From assembly GCA_016927905.1 (NCBI GenBank), contig JAFGLW010000024.1, positions 81,950 through 145,949 on the forward strand: a DNA stretch of 64,000 nucleotides, given 5' to 3'. The DNA is from a candidate division CSSED10-310 bacterium (GTDB taxonomy: Bacteria > CSSED10-310 > JAFGJC01). Of the stretch, positions 33,768 through 42,371 are shown one piece after another. The translations under genes and the position numbers were made by a program. The notes beneath the pieces were generated by a model. The model had not been told where the DNA came from and searched no databases. It worked only from the letters and a program-made list of their open reading frames with translations. How positions within the stretch are numbered: the stretch's first letter is position 1; every line of letters begins with the position of its first letter.

Positions 33768-36701
33768 TCAACTCTCTGGTTCCGGCACGGTTGCGGCTGC
33801 CAGGAGTTCTTTTGGAACGATGTAGCTGTAAAAAATTACATCGTTGGCGTATGCCTTGTCCCGATACTCAGTGTAAATCCCGCCGGGATAAAATTCCTTG
33901 ACCCGCCCGAATAGCGGTTCATTCCGGATATCTTTTTCGAACAGGAAGGCCACCCCCTTGTCAGGCGGATGGCGGGCATTCAGAACGCGTTCCAGGTTGG
34001 CATGCAGCCGTTCCTTGGGTACGACATCGATCACTTCCCCGTCGGTTATGGTGAAAACATCCCCGGGTACCCGGTAACAGATGAACTTGGGAGTATCGAT
34101 GAAATGACCCTGCGATATATAAAGAGTATTTTTCGCAGCAAGCTCAAGACCCTGGTATCCCAGTAGGGTATGTTTTCTGGCATATCCGAACTGGGCGTAG
34201 TAGTCGGAGCCCAGTTTATAAAAATAATATTTGAATTCTGTTACACCGATCCAAGCGGTCAATGCGATGACAGCGGCCGCGGCACCCTTTTTCCCGACGG
34301 GGCCTTTCCAGTATCTGACAAGACTCAGAATGCCGGCTGCTGTAAACGCGCTGACCGGAATGGGAGTCATGATCGTCCGGGCTGCATCCGGTTCGGAAAG
34401 GATTCCGGGTAGAAGGCCGAAGGCGAACAGGGCCATGAGCAGAAACGGTCCGCGCTGCAATGCGTGCCGGACCATAATCAGCAGACCGATGAGCATCATC
34501 AGACCGAGCGGGTAAGTGACGATCGGCCATTCGTTGTTGAAGAAGTTACCGACATGGGCCTGATGGTGAAACATCAGCAGGTTTTCCCGGATATTCGTCC
34601 AGAGCGGGGTCAGCGATCCGGCCGTTCTGATTTTATTTCCGATGAACAGAAAATCGGATCGACCCATGAACGATGCTAAATTTCCCCGGTTTTCCAGGGC
34701 ATACCGGGCCAGAGGAGAAAAAGCGGCGGCACCTGCAGTCAGGTAAAAAATCAATCCCCACCAGTTCCGACGCATGAACCGTTTTTCCCTGATCCAGGTG
34801 TGAATGCCGACCAAAATCATCATAACGGGGATTCCCCGGAAAGCGAAATATGTATGCAAACCGAGTCCGATGAAAAATCCGGAAAGAATATAGTATGAAA
34901 GCCGTTTCCACCATCCGGAGGCATCCACTGCTTTGAAGAAAAGCCAGATCGTCAGTGCAAGGCACAAGGGGGCCAGGATGGCACGGTAGCCGGTCCTGGA
35001 AAACACGATATTCCAGGCCATGGCGGAGTAAATGAAAGCGGCCACGAACGCAAACCTGGTCCCGAACAGCTTCCGGAAAAGAAAGAACAATGCGATCACG
35101 GCGAGAATACCGGCGGTGATGCAGGGCAGGTACAATGACGCCTTGTCCACGCCGAACCATTTAAAGGACAGAGCGATGAGATAGAAATAGAAAGTGCATT
35201 TCCCCCAGGCCTCAGGCGTGAACGGCGTATAGGGTTCACCGTCCAGAATCCGCAGAGCGTACATTCCATTCCAGGCTGCATCGTTGTTGATGCCCCAGGG
35301 GATGTCATCCAGTCGGTAAATTCTGAGCAATACCGTCAGTACTGTCAGGATAAAAAGCAGTCCCCATGAATACGATCGACGCAGTTCCGGTCGATCCTGG
35401 AAAGTGGTCAGTCGGACGGATTTGGGTAATTCCTGGATCCAGGCGAAGGCCAGCCCGGCGGCGATCAGCCAGAATCCCTGTCTGATTCTGCCGTCGGAAA
35501 GCGCATTGACAGCGGTGATGACGCAGATCACGAAGCAGATATACAGGGTTGCCAAAAGCAGCCTTTGCCGCCTCAGAACCTGCAGCGCTCTGTCCCAGTT
35601 GCTTTCCGGCATGATCCGAACAACCGGTGTTACCGGAACCGGCCCTTTTTTCCGCAGGATGCGCTGAACAATCCAGACAACGACGATCAGGGCGGCTGTC
35701 AGGTCCAGAAGGATGCGCAGAATGGAGATCAACTCGGAATGGATATCCGGTTTGCCCGCAGTCGGGGATTGAAGTGACGAAGGTGGTGTGTATTTGACGA
35801 TCCGGTTGTTCTGGGAATCGCTTATATAGATCAGTCCGGCCCGGTCGACAGCGATACCGGTGGGATGGGACAGTTGTTCCGGACCGCTGCCGGATTCGCC
35901 GAACCGGCTGAAAAGTGTTCCGTCTTGATTGAACACGACGACGCAGTCATCATGCGGAACGGTACAGTAAATCCTGTGATCGGGTCCCACAGCCAGATAG
36001 GCTTCGTTGAATTTTCCATTGTCCCAGTCCGGAACGGGGATCACGGATAGAGTCTGTCCGGCGGGATTCAATATTCTGATTCGATGGTTTCCGGTATCCG
36101 CCACAACCAGGTTACCGTCCGGTGCCGTGGCAAGTCCCAGCGGATCACGCATCTGATCCAGGGCATCTCCCTTGCCACCCCAGGTGGCGAGATGTTTTCC
36201 ATCCCGTCTGAATACCTCGATCTTATGCAGGCTGGTATTGGCTACATACAACCGGTTCTGTCTGTCGACGGTCAAACCCCGGGGTGCATAGAAATCGGAT
36301 TGTTCCGTCCAGTTGGGATTCCAGTCTGAATCCGGTGGTTTGACCTGGATCCGATGATTCCATGTATCGGCCACATACAGAACACCGAGTGGATCCATGA
36401 CGGCTTGTGTCGGATCGTTGAACTGACCCGGTTCAGAACCTTGAGCGCCCCACTGCCGGATGAAGGCACCATTGGTCTCCAGCAGCTGGATCCGGTAGTT
36501 TCGGAAATCCGCTACCAGAAGGTGATCATCCGGAGTCAAGGTTAAGCCACGTGGTTCAATGAATTCTCCGGGCCCGGCACCCCGGCTGCCGATCTGCTGG
36601 AGCTGCCGGTTGGCGACTTTGGGAGCGGGGACTTCGCCGCACGATTCCAGGCTCAGGGCGGTCAGAATTATCGCGGCGGTTTTTAAACTCATTTGCAGCA
36701 T
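33768..36701 (-). CDS. N-terminal NHL propeller fused to PMT-type membrane glycosyltransferase
   Basis: I prefer ATG at 36701; the track start at 36725 is a TTG inside the GT2 gene. A short hydrophobic signal (TAAIILTALSLESCGE) could be a secretion signal or imperfect lipobox. Residues about 31-305 are a six-bladed NHL propeller, with EPRGLTLTPDDHLLVADFRN as blade 1, FYAPRGLTVD as blade 3 and VPDWDNGKFNEAYLAVG as blade 5. Membrane helices begin near residue 325, and a PMT_2 domain follows with motif DDIPWGINNDAAWNG near 470. The domain order is the reverse of the other three fusions, yet the propeller would again lie outside the cytoplasm. The C-terminal 200 residues are soluble. It is flanked by the GT2 and GT-C genes of the same operon. 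Confidence 0.87.
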   Translation of the reverse strand: MLQMSLKTAAIILTALSLESCGEVPAPKVANRQLQQIGSRGAGPGEFIEPRGLTLTPDDHLLVADFRNYRIQLLETNGAFIRQWGAQGSEPGQFNDPTQAVMDPLGVLYVADTWNHRIQVKPPDSDWNPNWTEQSDFYAPRGLTVDRQNRLYVANTSLHKIEVFRRDGKHLATWGGKGDALDQMRDPLGLATAPDGNLVVADTGNHRIRILNPAGQTLSVIPVPDWDNGKFNEAYLAVGPDHRIYCTVPHDDCVVVFNQDGTLFSRFGESGSGPEQLSHPTGIAVDRAGLIYISDSQNNRIVKYTPPSSLQSPTAGKPDIHSELISILRILLDLTAALIVVVWIVQRILRKKGPVPVTPVVRIMPESNWDRALQVLRRQRLLLATLYICFVICVITAVNALSDGRIRQGFWLIAAGLAFAWIQELPKSVRLTTFQDRPELRRSYSWGLLFILTVLTVLLRIYRLDDIPWGINNDAAWNGMYALRILDGEPYTPFTPEAWGKCTFYFYLIALSFKWFGVDKASLYLPCITAGILAVIALFFLFRKLFGTRFAFVAAFIYSAMAWNIVFSRTGYRAILAPLCLALTIWLFFKAVDASGWWKRLSYYILSGFFIGLGLHTYFAFRGIPVMMILVGIHTWIREKRFMRRNWWGLIFYLTAGAAAFSPLARYALENRGNLASFMGRSDFLFIGNKIRTAGSLTPLWTNIRENLLMFHHQAHVGNFFNNEWPIVTYPLGLMMLIGLLIMVRHALQRGPFLLMALFAFGLLPGILSEPDAARTIMTPIPVSAFTAAGILSLVRYWKGPVGKKGAAAAVIALTAWIGVTEFKYYFYKLGSDYYAQFGYARKHTLLGYQGLELAAKNTLYISQGHFIDTPKFICYRVPGDVFTITDGEVIDVVPKERLHANLERVLNARHPPDKGVAFLFEKDIRNEPLFGRVKEFYPGGIYTEYRDKAYANDVIFYSYIVPKELLAAATVPEPES

Positions 36702-36711
36702 GCCGATCTCA

Positions 36712-37656
36712 TCAATGATCTTCAAACCGGTCGATATTATCCAGGATTTCTTCGTTCAATCTGCGGTTGACTGCGATCAGATCGGCGATGACGCCGATCA
36801 GAACAAGGAAAAAACCGGTCAGAATGCACACCGCGGAAACAACCACCGATTGAACCTTGCCGGATGGATTCGGCCAGCTGCTCAGGTAATAGTAAATGAA
36901 TCTGAAGAACAAAACAGCTCCAAGACCCAGAAAGAAATATCCACTCCGGGCGAACAGCTTGACCGGGCTGTACAATGCCCAGATCCGGATCATGGTGGCG
37001 GTCTGCCGGCGGATGTAATACCAGTTGCTTCGAAATAACCGGCTTTTCCTGGCAGGCGGGTTGATCTGCACCGGAACCGATACGATCCGAAAACCACTCT
37101 GGCTTGCCTGAATCAGAGTTTCGACCGTGTAGGTGAATTCCGAAAACACCCGAAGCCGTCTGGCTGCATGATAGGAGTAGGCTCTGAAACCGGATGTAAC
37201 ATCCGGGATGTTCAATCCGGTCAGGAACCGGACCATGCGGCTGCCCGTTTTCTGGAGCAGCTTTTTTGTCGGGGAAAAGTGGGGAATGGCGTCGATCGGC
37301 CGGCTCCCGACAACAAGATCAGCCCTGTTGTGCAAAACAGGCCCGATAAGGTCGGCGATACAGGCGGCGTCATATTGATTGTCGGCGTCTGTATTCACCA
37401 CGATATCGGCATTTGAACGAACCGCGTATTTCAGGCCGGCTGAGAATGCTTTTGCCAGACCCTGGTGAACAGGCAGCTCAAGAACATGGTGCACATTCAA
37501 CGATCGGGCGATATCCGCAGTGCCGTCCGTGGATCCGTCATCGATGACCAGCAGTTCGATGGAATCAACGCCTTCGATGGAATCGGGAAGCGCTCGGATG
37601 GTTTCGGGAAGCGTTTCGGCTTCATTGAAACACGGGATTTGAATGATCAGCTTCAT
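36712..37656 (-). CDS. GT2 polyprenyl-phosphate sugar synthase-like enzyme with two TM helices
   Basis: The start is taken at MKLIIQIPCFNEAETL (37656); the extra N-terminal residues of the track ORF look spurious. The catalytic GT-A domain shows VIDDGSTDGTADIA and the metal-binding VVNTDADNQYDA. Acceptor-loop residues are in TSGFRAYSYHAAR. Two C-terminal hydrophobic helices (FFLGLGAVLFFRFIYYYL and the segment near ILTGFFLVLIGVIADLI) resemble GtrB and DPM-type synthases, which load a hexose onto undecaprenyl or dolichyl phosphate. It would supply the donor used by the adjacent GT-C enzymes. First gene of its operon. Confidence 0.88.
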   Translation of the reverse strand: MKLIIQIPCFNEAETLPETIRALPDSIEGVDSIELLVIDDGSTDGTADIARSLNVHHVLELPVHQGLAKAFSAGLKYAVRSNADIVVNTDADNQYDAACIADLIGPVLHNRADLVVGSRPIDAIPHFSPTKKLLQKTGSRMVRFLTGLNIPDVTSGFRAYSYHAARRLRVFSEFTYTVETLIQASQSGFRIVSVPVQINPPARKSRLFRSNWYYIRRQTATMIRIWALYSPVKLFARSGYFFLGLGAVLFFRFIYYYLSSWPNPSGKVQSVVVSAVCILTGFFLVLIGVIADLIAVNRRLNEEILDNIDRFEDH

Positions 37657-37732
37657 CAACAGCATATTAAAAATGAAACAATCCATTAAAGCAAGTTCCG
37701 ATAACCGGGATATCCCCCAGATCGAAAACCGT

Positions 37733-37761
37733 TTGAACAGGCAGTATATAGAAGTTAAAAT
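37733..37761 (+). promoter_or_regulatory. Sigma-70 promoter of the Thr-type sulfatase-fold gene
   Basis: TTGAAC and TAAAAT are separated by 17 bases. Predicted start is near 37768, about 50 bases before the ATG at 37819. The divergent GT2 gene begins on the other side of this gap. Confidence 0.55.
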
Positions 37762-37818
37762 AAAGGTTCGTATTTTCGCCCGGACCGGTCGTCCAGGCGG
37801 GAGATTGCTGGAAGGAAC

Positions 37819-39264
37819 ATGCCAAAGAAGCCGTCACGTCTGGCATTGCAACATATCATCCGACTCAGGATGTCGGCTTTGTATATCGCCATTCTGTTCA
37901 TTTTGGGATGTGGATTATCGCCTTCAAATGAAACCGGAACACTCCCGGCAAACCAATCCGCCCGGAACAGGTCGTCTGCAGGGCAGCCTGTGAATCTGGT
38001 GATTTTCACTCTGGATACCACCCGCGCCGATCATCTGGGATCGGGCGGTTACGAACGTATCCTGACACCGAATCTGGACCGGTTGGCCCGCGGGGGAATA
38101 CAATATATCAACGCTTATGCCCAGGCTCCCCGCACGGTGGAATCCCATGCTTCCATATTTACCGGAATTTATCCGTTCATTCATCAGGCAGCGAACGCCT
38201 CGGGAAGAGGTAAATTCCCGATGAGCGATCGGTTCGAGACCCTTGCTGAAATCATGCGGGAAAACGGGTACCAGACTGCGGCATTCACAACCAGTGTCAT
38301 GGTCCGGGCGCGGGACAGCGGCTTGGAGCAGGGATTTGAGACCTATTCGGATTATGATCAGGGGGAATTGAAGGCCGACCGGAACAACCAGCGGTTTTTC
38401 AGGTGGTTCGAGCAAAAAGCCGTGCAGCCGTTCTTTGTGTGGATCCATTATTATGATCCCCATATCCCGTATGCAGCTCCCGCGCCGTTCGACTCGTTGT
38501 ATGAGCCGGTTACCGGTCATCACACCTATAAAAAGATCGTTCGCAAACAGGGTTTGACGAATCTGGAAAATTACACGGTCGGTGAAGGTATCAGCCGGTA
38601 TGATGAAGAAATCACCTTCATGGATCATCATTTCGGGAAGATAATTGAGTTCCTGAACCGGAAAGGACTGCTTGATTCAACCGTTCTCGTTACCATTGCG
38701 GATCATGGTGAAAGCCTTTCCGAACACAACTCGTTCTTCAGCCACGGATACGATATTTTCGAACCCGCGGTTCGAATACCCTGCATGATTCTGGATCCCG
38801 GTTCGGATCGGGGGGGCATGATTGTCAATGCTCTGGTCGAAAGCGTGGATGTGTTTCCGACGATCATGAATCGGTTCGGATTGCGTCATTCTAATCCCAT
38901 TCAAGGAAGGAATCTCACCGGTTATTTCGATTCGGATACGGCGGTTTCCAGAGACAGGGTTTTCAGTCAGAGAAATGCGGATTCACCCAGGATTCTGCAG
39001 TTCGGAGTGCGGGATCGGCGATGGACCTATATAACCGGCAAGGATACACCCCGCATGGCTTATGTGTTTGACAGAGATATCGATCCGGGGGAGATCCGGA
39101 ACCGGGGGACCCATCCTCCCGCTGATTTCGATCGGGATCTATTTCATGAATTCCTTATGGATCAGCTGGGTGCGAAGGACGAATATCCGGCTGCAACTCC
39201 CATCAGCCTTCCTCTGGATTCCAGACTGGCGGAACAGCTGGAAGTACTGGGATACATGCACTGA
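37819..39264 (+). CDS. Sulfatase-fold lipoprotein, likely phospho/sulfo-transferase or hydrolase
   Basis: The 481-residue protein has a lipobox-like LFILGC near residue 31 and an alkaline-phosphatase-superfamily domain. Metal ligands are seen in FTLDTTRADHLGSGGY and ADHGESLSEHN, and the His in FFSHGYDIFEPAVRIP. Where sulfatases have CxPSR for formylglycine, this one reads TVESHASIFTG, so Thr replaces Cys. Thr nucleophiles occur in LtaS- and EptA-type phosphoglycol transferases of the same fold. Therefore it should not be called a sulfatase without testing. GGAAGGA precedes the ATG. It stands alone on the + strand between two minus-strand glycan operons. Confidence 0.8.
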   Translation: MPKKPSRLALQHIIRLRMSALYIAILFILGCGLSPSNETGTLPANQSARNRSSAGQPVNLVIFTLDTTRADHLGSGGYERILTPNLDRLARGGIQYINAYAQAPRTVESHASIFTGIYPFIHQAANASGRGKFPMSDRFETLAEIMRENGYQTAAFTTSVMVRARDSGLEQGFETYSDYDQGELKADRNNQRFFRWFEQKAVQPFFVWIHYYDPHIPYAAPAPFDSLYEPVTGHHTYKKIVRKQGLTNLENYTVGEGISRYDEEITFMDHHFGKIIEFLNRKGLLDSTVLVTIADHGESLSEHNSFFSHGYDIFEPAVRIPCMILDPGSDRGGMIVNALVESVDVFPTIMNRFGLRHSNPIQGRNLTGYFDSDTAVSRDRVFSQRNADSPRILQFGVRDRRWTYITGKDTPRMAYVFDRDIDPGEIRNRGTHPPADFDRDLFHEFLMDQLGAKDEYPAATPISLPLDSRLAEQLEVLGYMH

Positions 39265-39305
39265 AGGAAATATCTTGAACCGTGAATCTCCTCAAGCGGT
39301 GCAGA

Positions 39306-40079
39306 TCAGTACCTTGAAAATCGAATCCTGAACAGATCCCGAAGCATGCGCGGAACCTGACTTCGCAGGCGGATGGTGGAGGATCGAAGCTGGGGATGCA
39401 TCCGGACCGGAACTTCGACGAACTTCAGATGCAGACGGCGGGCGATATGAAGCACCTCCACATCGAAGGCGAATCCGGTGCAGGTCACTTTCGGAAATAT
39501 ACCATCCACGGCCTTGCGGTTGAAGAATTTCAATCCACACTGGGAATCGGAACCGGTTTTCAATCCGAGCATTGCCACAATCCACTGGAATACCCGTGAT
39601 GAATATTCCCGCGATCGTGGGTAAGCGCTCCGGGCAGAGGTGAGGCGTCGCGTTCCCAGTGCAATATCCGCATCACCGCGGAGCAGCGGGATTACCAGCG
39701 CATTGTACTGGTCGGGACTGTAGGCCAGGTCCGCATCGGTGAATCCGGTGATATCTCCACGGGCGTCACGCATTCCACGGCATACGCTGAATCCCTTTCC
39801 ATGGTTTCCATCGTTTTTCAAAAGCCTTATCCGCTCCTCTCGACGCGACCATTCGGAGACCACTCCGGCGGTTCCATCCGTGCTGCCGTCATCCACTACA
39901 ACAATCTCCAGCAAACCAGCACCGGGTGCTACATTCCAGGCAGTCAGCCTTTCGAGAGTTGCGGGAAGCGTCGATTCCTCGTTGTATGCGGGAATTACAA
40001 GGGTTATGCTCGAACCGGACCGGGTGAAATCGCCGGGGACGTTAAGCGATGCTGCAGTCATGTCCGGAATGTCTTTCAT
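39306..40079 (-). CDS. GT2 Alg5-like polyprenyl-phosphate sugar synthase
   Basis: The 257-residue protein resembles dolichyl-phosphate beta-glucosyltransferase (Alg5). It shows LVIPAYNEESTLPATLERL, EIVVVDDGSTDGT, GNHGKGFSVCRGMRDARGDI and the metal motif GFTDADLAYSPDQ. SDSQCGLKFFNRKAVDGIF is the conserved acceptor region. It has no C-terminal membrane helices, unlike the enzyme at 36712. It is the last gene of the operon that starts with the NHL-sulfatase protein, three bases after the GT-C gene, and may load the sugar those membrane enzymes use. Start could also be at 40061. Confidence 0.88.
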   Translation of the reverse strand: MKDIPDMTAASLNVPGDFTRSGSSITLVIPAYNEESTLPATLERLTAWNVAPGAGLLEIVVVDDGSTDGTAGVVSEWSRREERIRLLKNDGNHGKGFSVCRGMRDARGDITGFTDADLAYSPDQYNALVIPLLRGDADIALGTRRLTSARSAYPRSREYSSRVFQWIVAMLGLKTGSDSQCGLKFFNRKAVDGIFPKVTCTGFAFDVEVLHIARRLHLKFVEVPVRMHPQLRSSTIRLRSQVPRMLRDLFRIRFSRY

Positions 40080-40082
40080 AAA

Positions 40083-42284
40083 TCAAGCGCCGGATCCGCT
40101 GCCGGTTCGATATCCGGGAGGATATGGCTGGTTTTTGAGATCCAAGATCGGTTTTCCGTCCGGATCGTGGATTCCGACCGCCACGTACCAGTCACCCACC
40201 GTTTCGCAGCTCCTGAGAAACAGTTCGTTCCATCCGGTCCGGAACAGTACATTCAGAACTCTGGGGGATTCAAAAAGCGTCGTCATGTCCATTACCACAC
40301 GGCCGTTCAGCCACATCATGGCTTTGTCCCGGGACCCCGAAACCTCCAAAACCGCATGCGTATCCTCAGGAAAATAAAGATACGTCGCGCCCTCGGCACA
40401 GCATCTTTCCGGGTTCCTGGGGTATTTCGGATGATCGTGTTTGAAGATGGTCTGTAAATCCAGCGTGGCCGAATTGTTTTTTCTGGACGTCCATTTGAGG
40501 TTGGGTTTCAAACCGGGCCGCCGCGAGCTTTCCTCTGAAAAGGGTTCGATATATTCGGTGTCGAATTCCTGATTGCGATCGTAATCGAACAATCCCAATA
40601 AGGACCAGTTGTTCAGAAATGTCTTCCAGCTCCTGACATCCACGACCAGGAAATTTGTCTTGCCGCTGGGATCGATCACCTCATGCAGAATCTCGTATTC
40701 TGCAAAATAATGGATCTCATCGTCCCGCAAAGCATACAGAGTGGGCCGGCTGAGATTGAACCGTTGGTATCCCTCGGGTTTCCCGATCATGTACCCGTTA
40801 TTATGGGATTTTGACCAGACGGTGGGATCAAGACGGGTATAGAAATTGACGAAAATCTGGGGTTGATTTACGGATGTCGCCGTCAGAATCCGCTGTGGAT
40901 ATTGGTCTTTCCGGGATTCCATGAATTCGATCATCTCACGGTACCCATATTGAAATCCGTATATTCCCCGGGCGGACATGATGGGATAGCGGTTGAAATA
41001 GAGTGTGAAATAACGCATCGCTTCGTTCGCGAAAAAAAACGCGATCGTGACGCTCACAACCACCTGTACACCGGCGGATAACCATCGCACCCGGATCCGG
41101 CTCACAGCGTCCTGAATCCATGTTATGGTGAACGCGCTGAGAATCGGTGCAAGCGGGCTCCCGATGATCGATCGGGTGGCATAAAGCTGATTCGTAAACG
41201 CAGCTGCGACGGGAAATAAAAATATCCACGCCAGGATCAGAAAATGCAGCCGTCCCGGCACCATGCAGATCAGAAACACACCCGCCAGGGTCAGCGGGAG
41301 AAAGGTTTTGTATAATTCGCCGTGATTGGCGATGGAATGACGTGCGTTTCGATCACCATTTTCAAACAGGAAATCATACGAATAAAATCTCTGATAATTG
41401 GACCAGAATCGCTCCGCCTTGGCGGTCAGGGAAGTGTATTTCGATTCGTTCAGCCAGCTGTTCGATTTGAAATGCGATGTGGTTTTCAACTCCATCCTGA
41501 ATTTGACGGCCGGAGTGGCGATCAGTGCAAACAGGATCACACCGGGCAGGACATACACCCACTGGCGAATCAGATTGGGAAGGAAGATGATGAAGACGCA
41601 AATCAGAAATAACGGCATGAAAATGACCGCCATTACATAAGTATGAACGGTCAATCCGAACATCAGGCCCGCGCCCGCCCAGTTCCATCCGCCTTTCCTC
41701 AGGGCTCGGACCAGAAATGCAAAACCGAAGACGAACATGCACGGCCAGGAAATCAACTCGAATGCGATTCTGCTGAAATGGAAATTCCAGGGCGTAATGG
41801 ATAAGAACAACGCCGCCCAGAGACCGGCATATATTCCCCATAATTCATATACCAGCCAGAAGGTTCCCAATACCGTCAATGTTCCGAAAACAACACTGGT
41901 CAGGCGAACATTGGCCTCGGTCGGACCCAGCAGCCTGACCGGCAGGATTGCTGCATAGATATAGACGGGATTCTTGTGACCGCCGAACGAATTGATGTAA
42001 AGCGGGAAGGATTTCCCGTTTTCATCGATTCCCCAGCCTCCCAGAGCAAATGCATTGTACCCGATGGAAGCTTCGTCGCAAAAGAAACCGGCAGGGATAT
42101 CACCCACCCTGTAAACCCGGATGAAAAAAGCGAATGCGAGTATCAGGGCAAGCAATACCCGATCCTGCCAGATGAACTTTCGTCTTCCGCAAAATGACGC
42201 TGCGGTGTATCTGCCGTTTTCGGATCGCGTTGATTTCTCAGTCATCTTCAGGCTGTCTTTCACCGGATCAGATGCCCGGTTCAT
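40083..42284 (-). CDS. PMT-like membrane glycosyltransferase with C-terminal beta-sandwich domain
   Basis: The protein (733 residues from ATG 42284; other possible starts are 42356 and 42245) has about ten membrane helices and the acidic motif AGFFCDEASIGYNAF, typical of PMT_2/ArnT-like GT-C enzymes. SFGGHKNPVYIYAA resembles the family's HxP loop. The C-terminal 150 residues form a beta-rich domain (ATYLYFPEDTHAVLEVSG, then a Trp-rich WNELFLRSCETVGDWYVAVG), similar in pattern to galactose-binding-like sandwiches. It probably transfers a lipid-linked sugar outside the membrane. It lies 87 bases after the NHL-sulfatase gene and 3 bases before the Alg5-like gene. Confidence 0.82.
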   Translation of the reverse strand: MNRASDPVKDSLKMTEKSTRSENGRYTAASFCGRRKFIWQDRVLLALILAFAFFIRVYRVGDIPAGFFCDEASIGYNAFALGGWGIDENGKSFPLYINSFGGHKNPVYIYAAILPVRLLGPTEANVRLTSVVFGTLTVLGTFWLVYELWGIYAGLWAALFLSITPWNFHFSRIAFELISWPCMFVFGFAFLVRALRKGGWNWAGAGLMFGLTVHTYVMAVIFMPLFLICVFIIFLPNLIRQWVYVLPGVILFALIATPAVKFRMELKTTSHFKSNSWLNESKYTSLTAKAERFWSNYQRFYSYDFLFENGDRNARHSIANHGELYKTFLPLTLAGVFLICMVPGRLHFLILAWIFLFPVAAAFTNQLYATRSIIGSPLAPILSAFTITWIQDAVSRIRVRWLSAGVQVVVSVTIAFFFANEAMRYFTLYFNRYPIMSARGIYGFQYGYREMIEFMESRKDQYPQRILTATSVNQPQIFVNFYTRLDPTVWSKSHNNGYMIGKPEGYQRFNLSRPTLYALRDDEIHYFAEYEILHEVIDPSGKTNFLVVDVRSWKTFLNNWSLLGLFDYDRNQEFDTEYIEPFSEESSRRPGLKPNLKWTSRKNNSATLDLQTIFKHDHPKYPRNPERCCAEGATYLYFPEDTHAVLEVSGSRDKAMMWLNGRVVMDMTTLFESPRVLNVLFRTGWNELFLRSCETVGDWYVAVGIHDPDGKPILDLKNQPYPPGYRTGSGSGA

Positions 42285-42371
42285 TTTCCCGCATATTCTA
42301 GCTTCCGAAGACTTTTTTTCAATCTTCGAAATGAAATGGAATCGCGAATGAATCAAGGGTAAACGCAGTTT

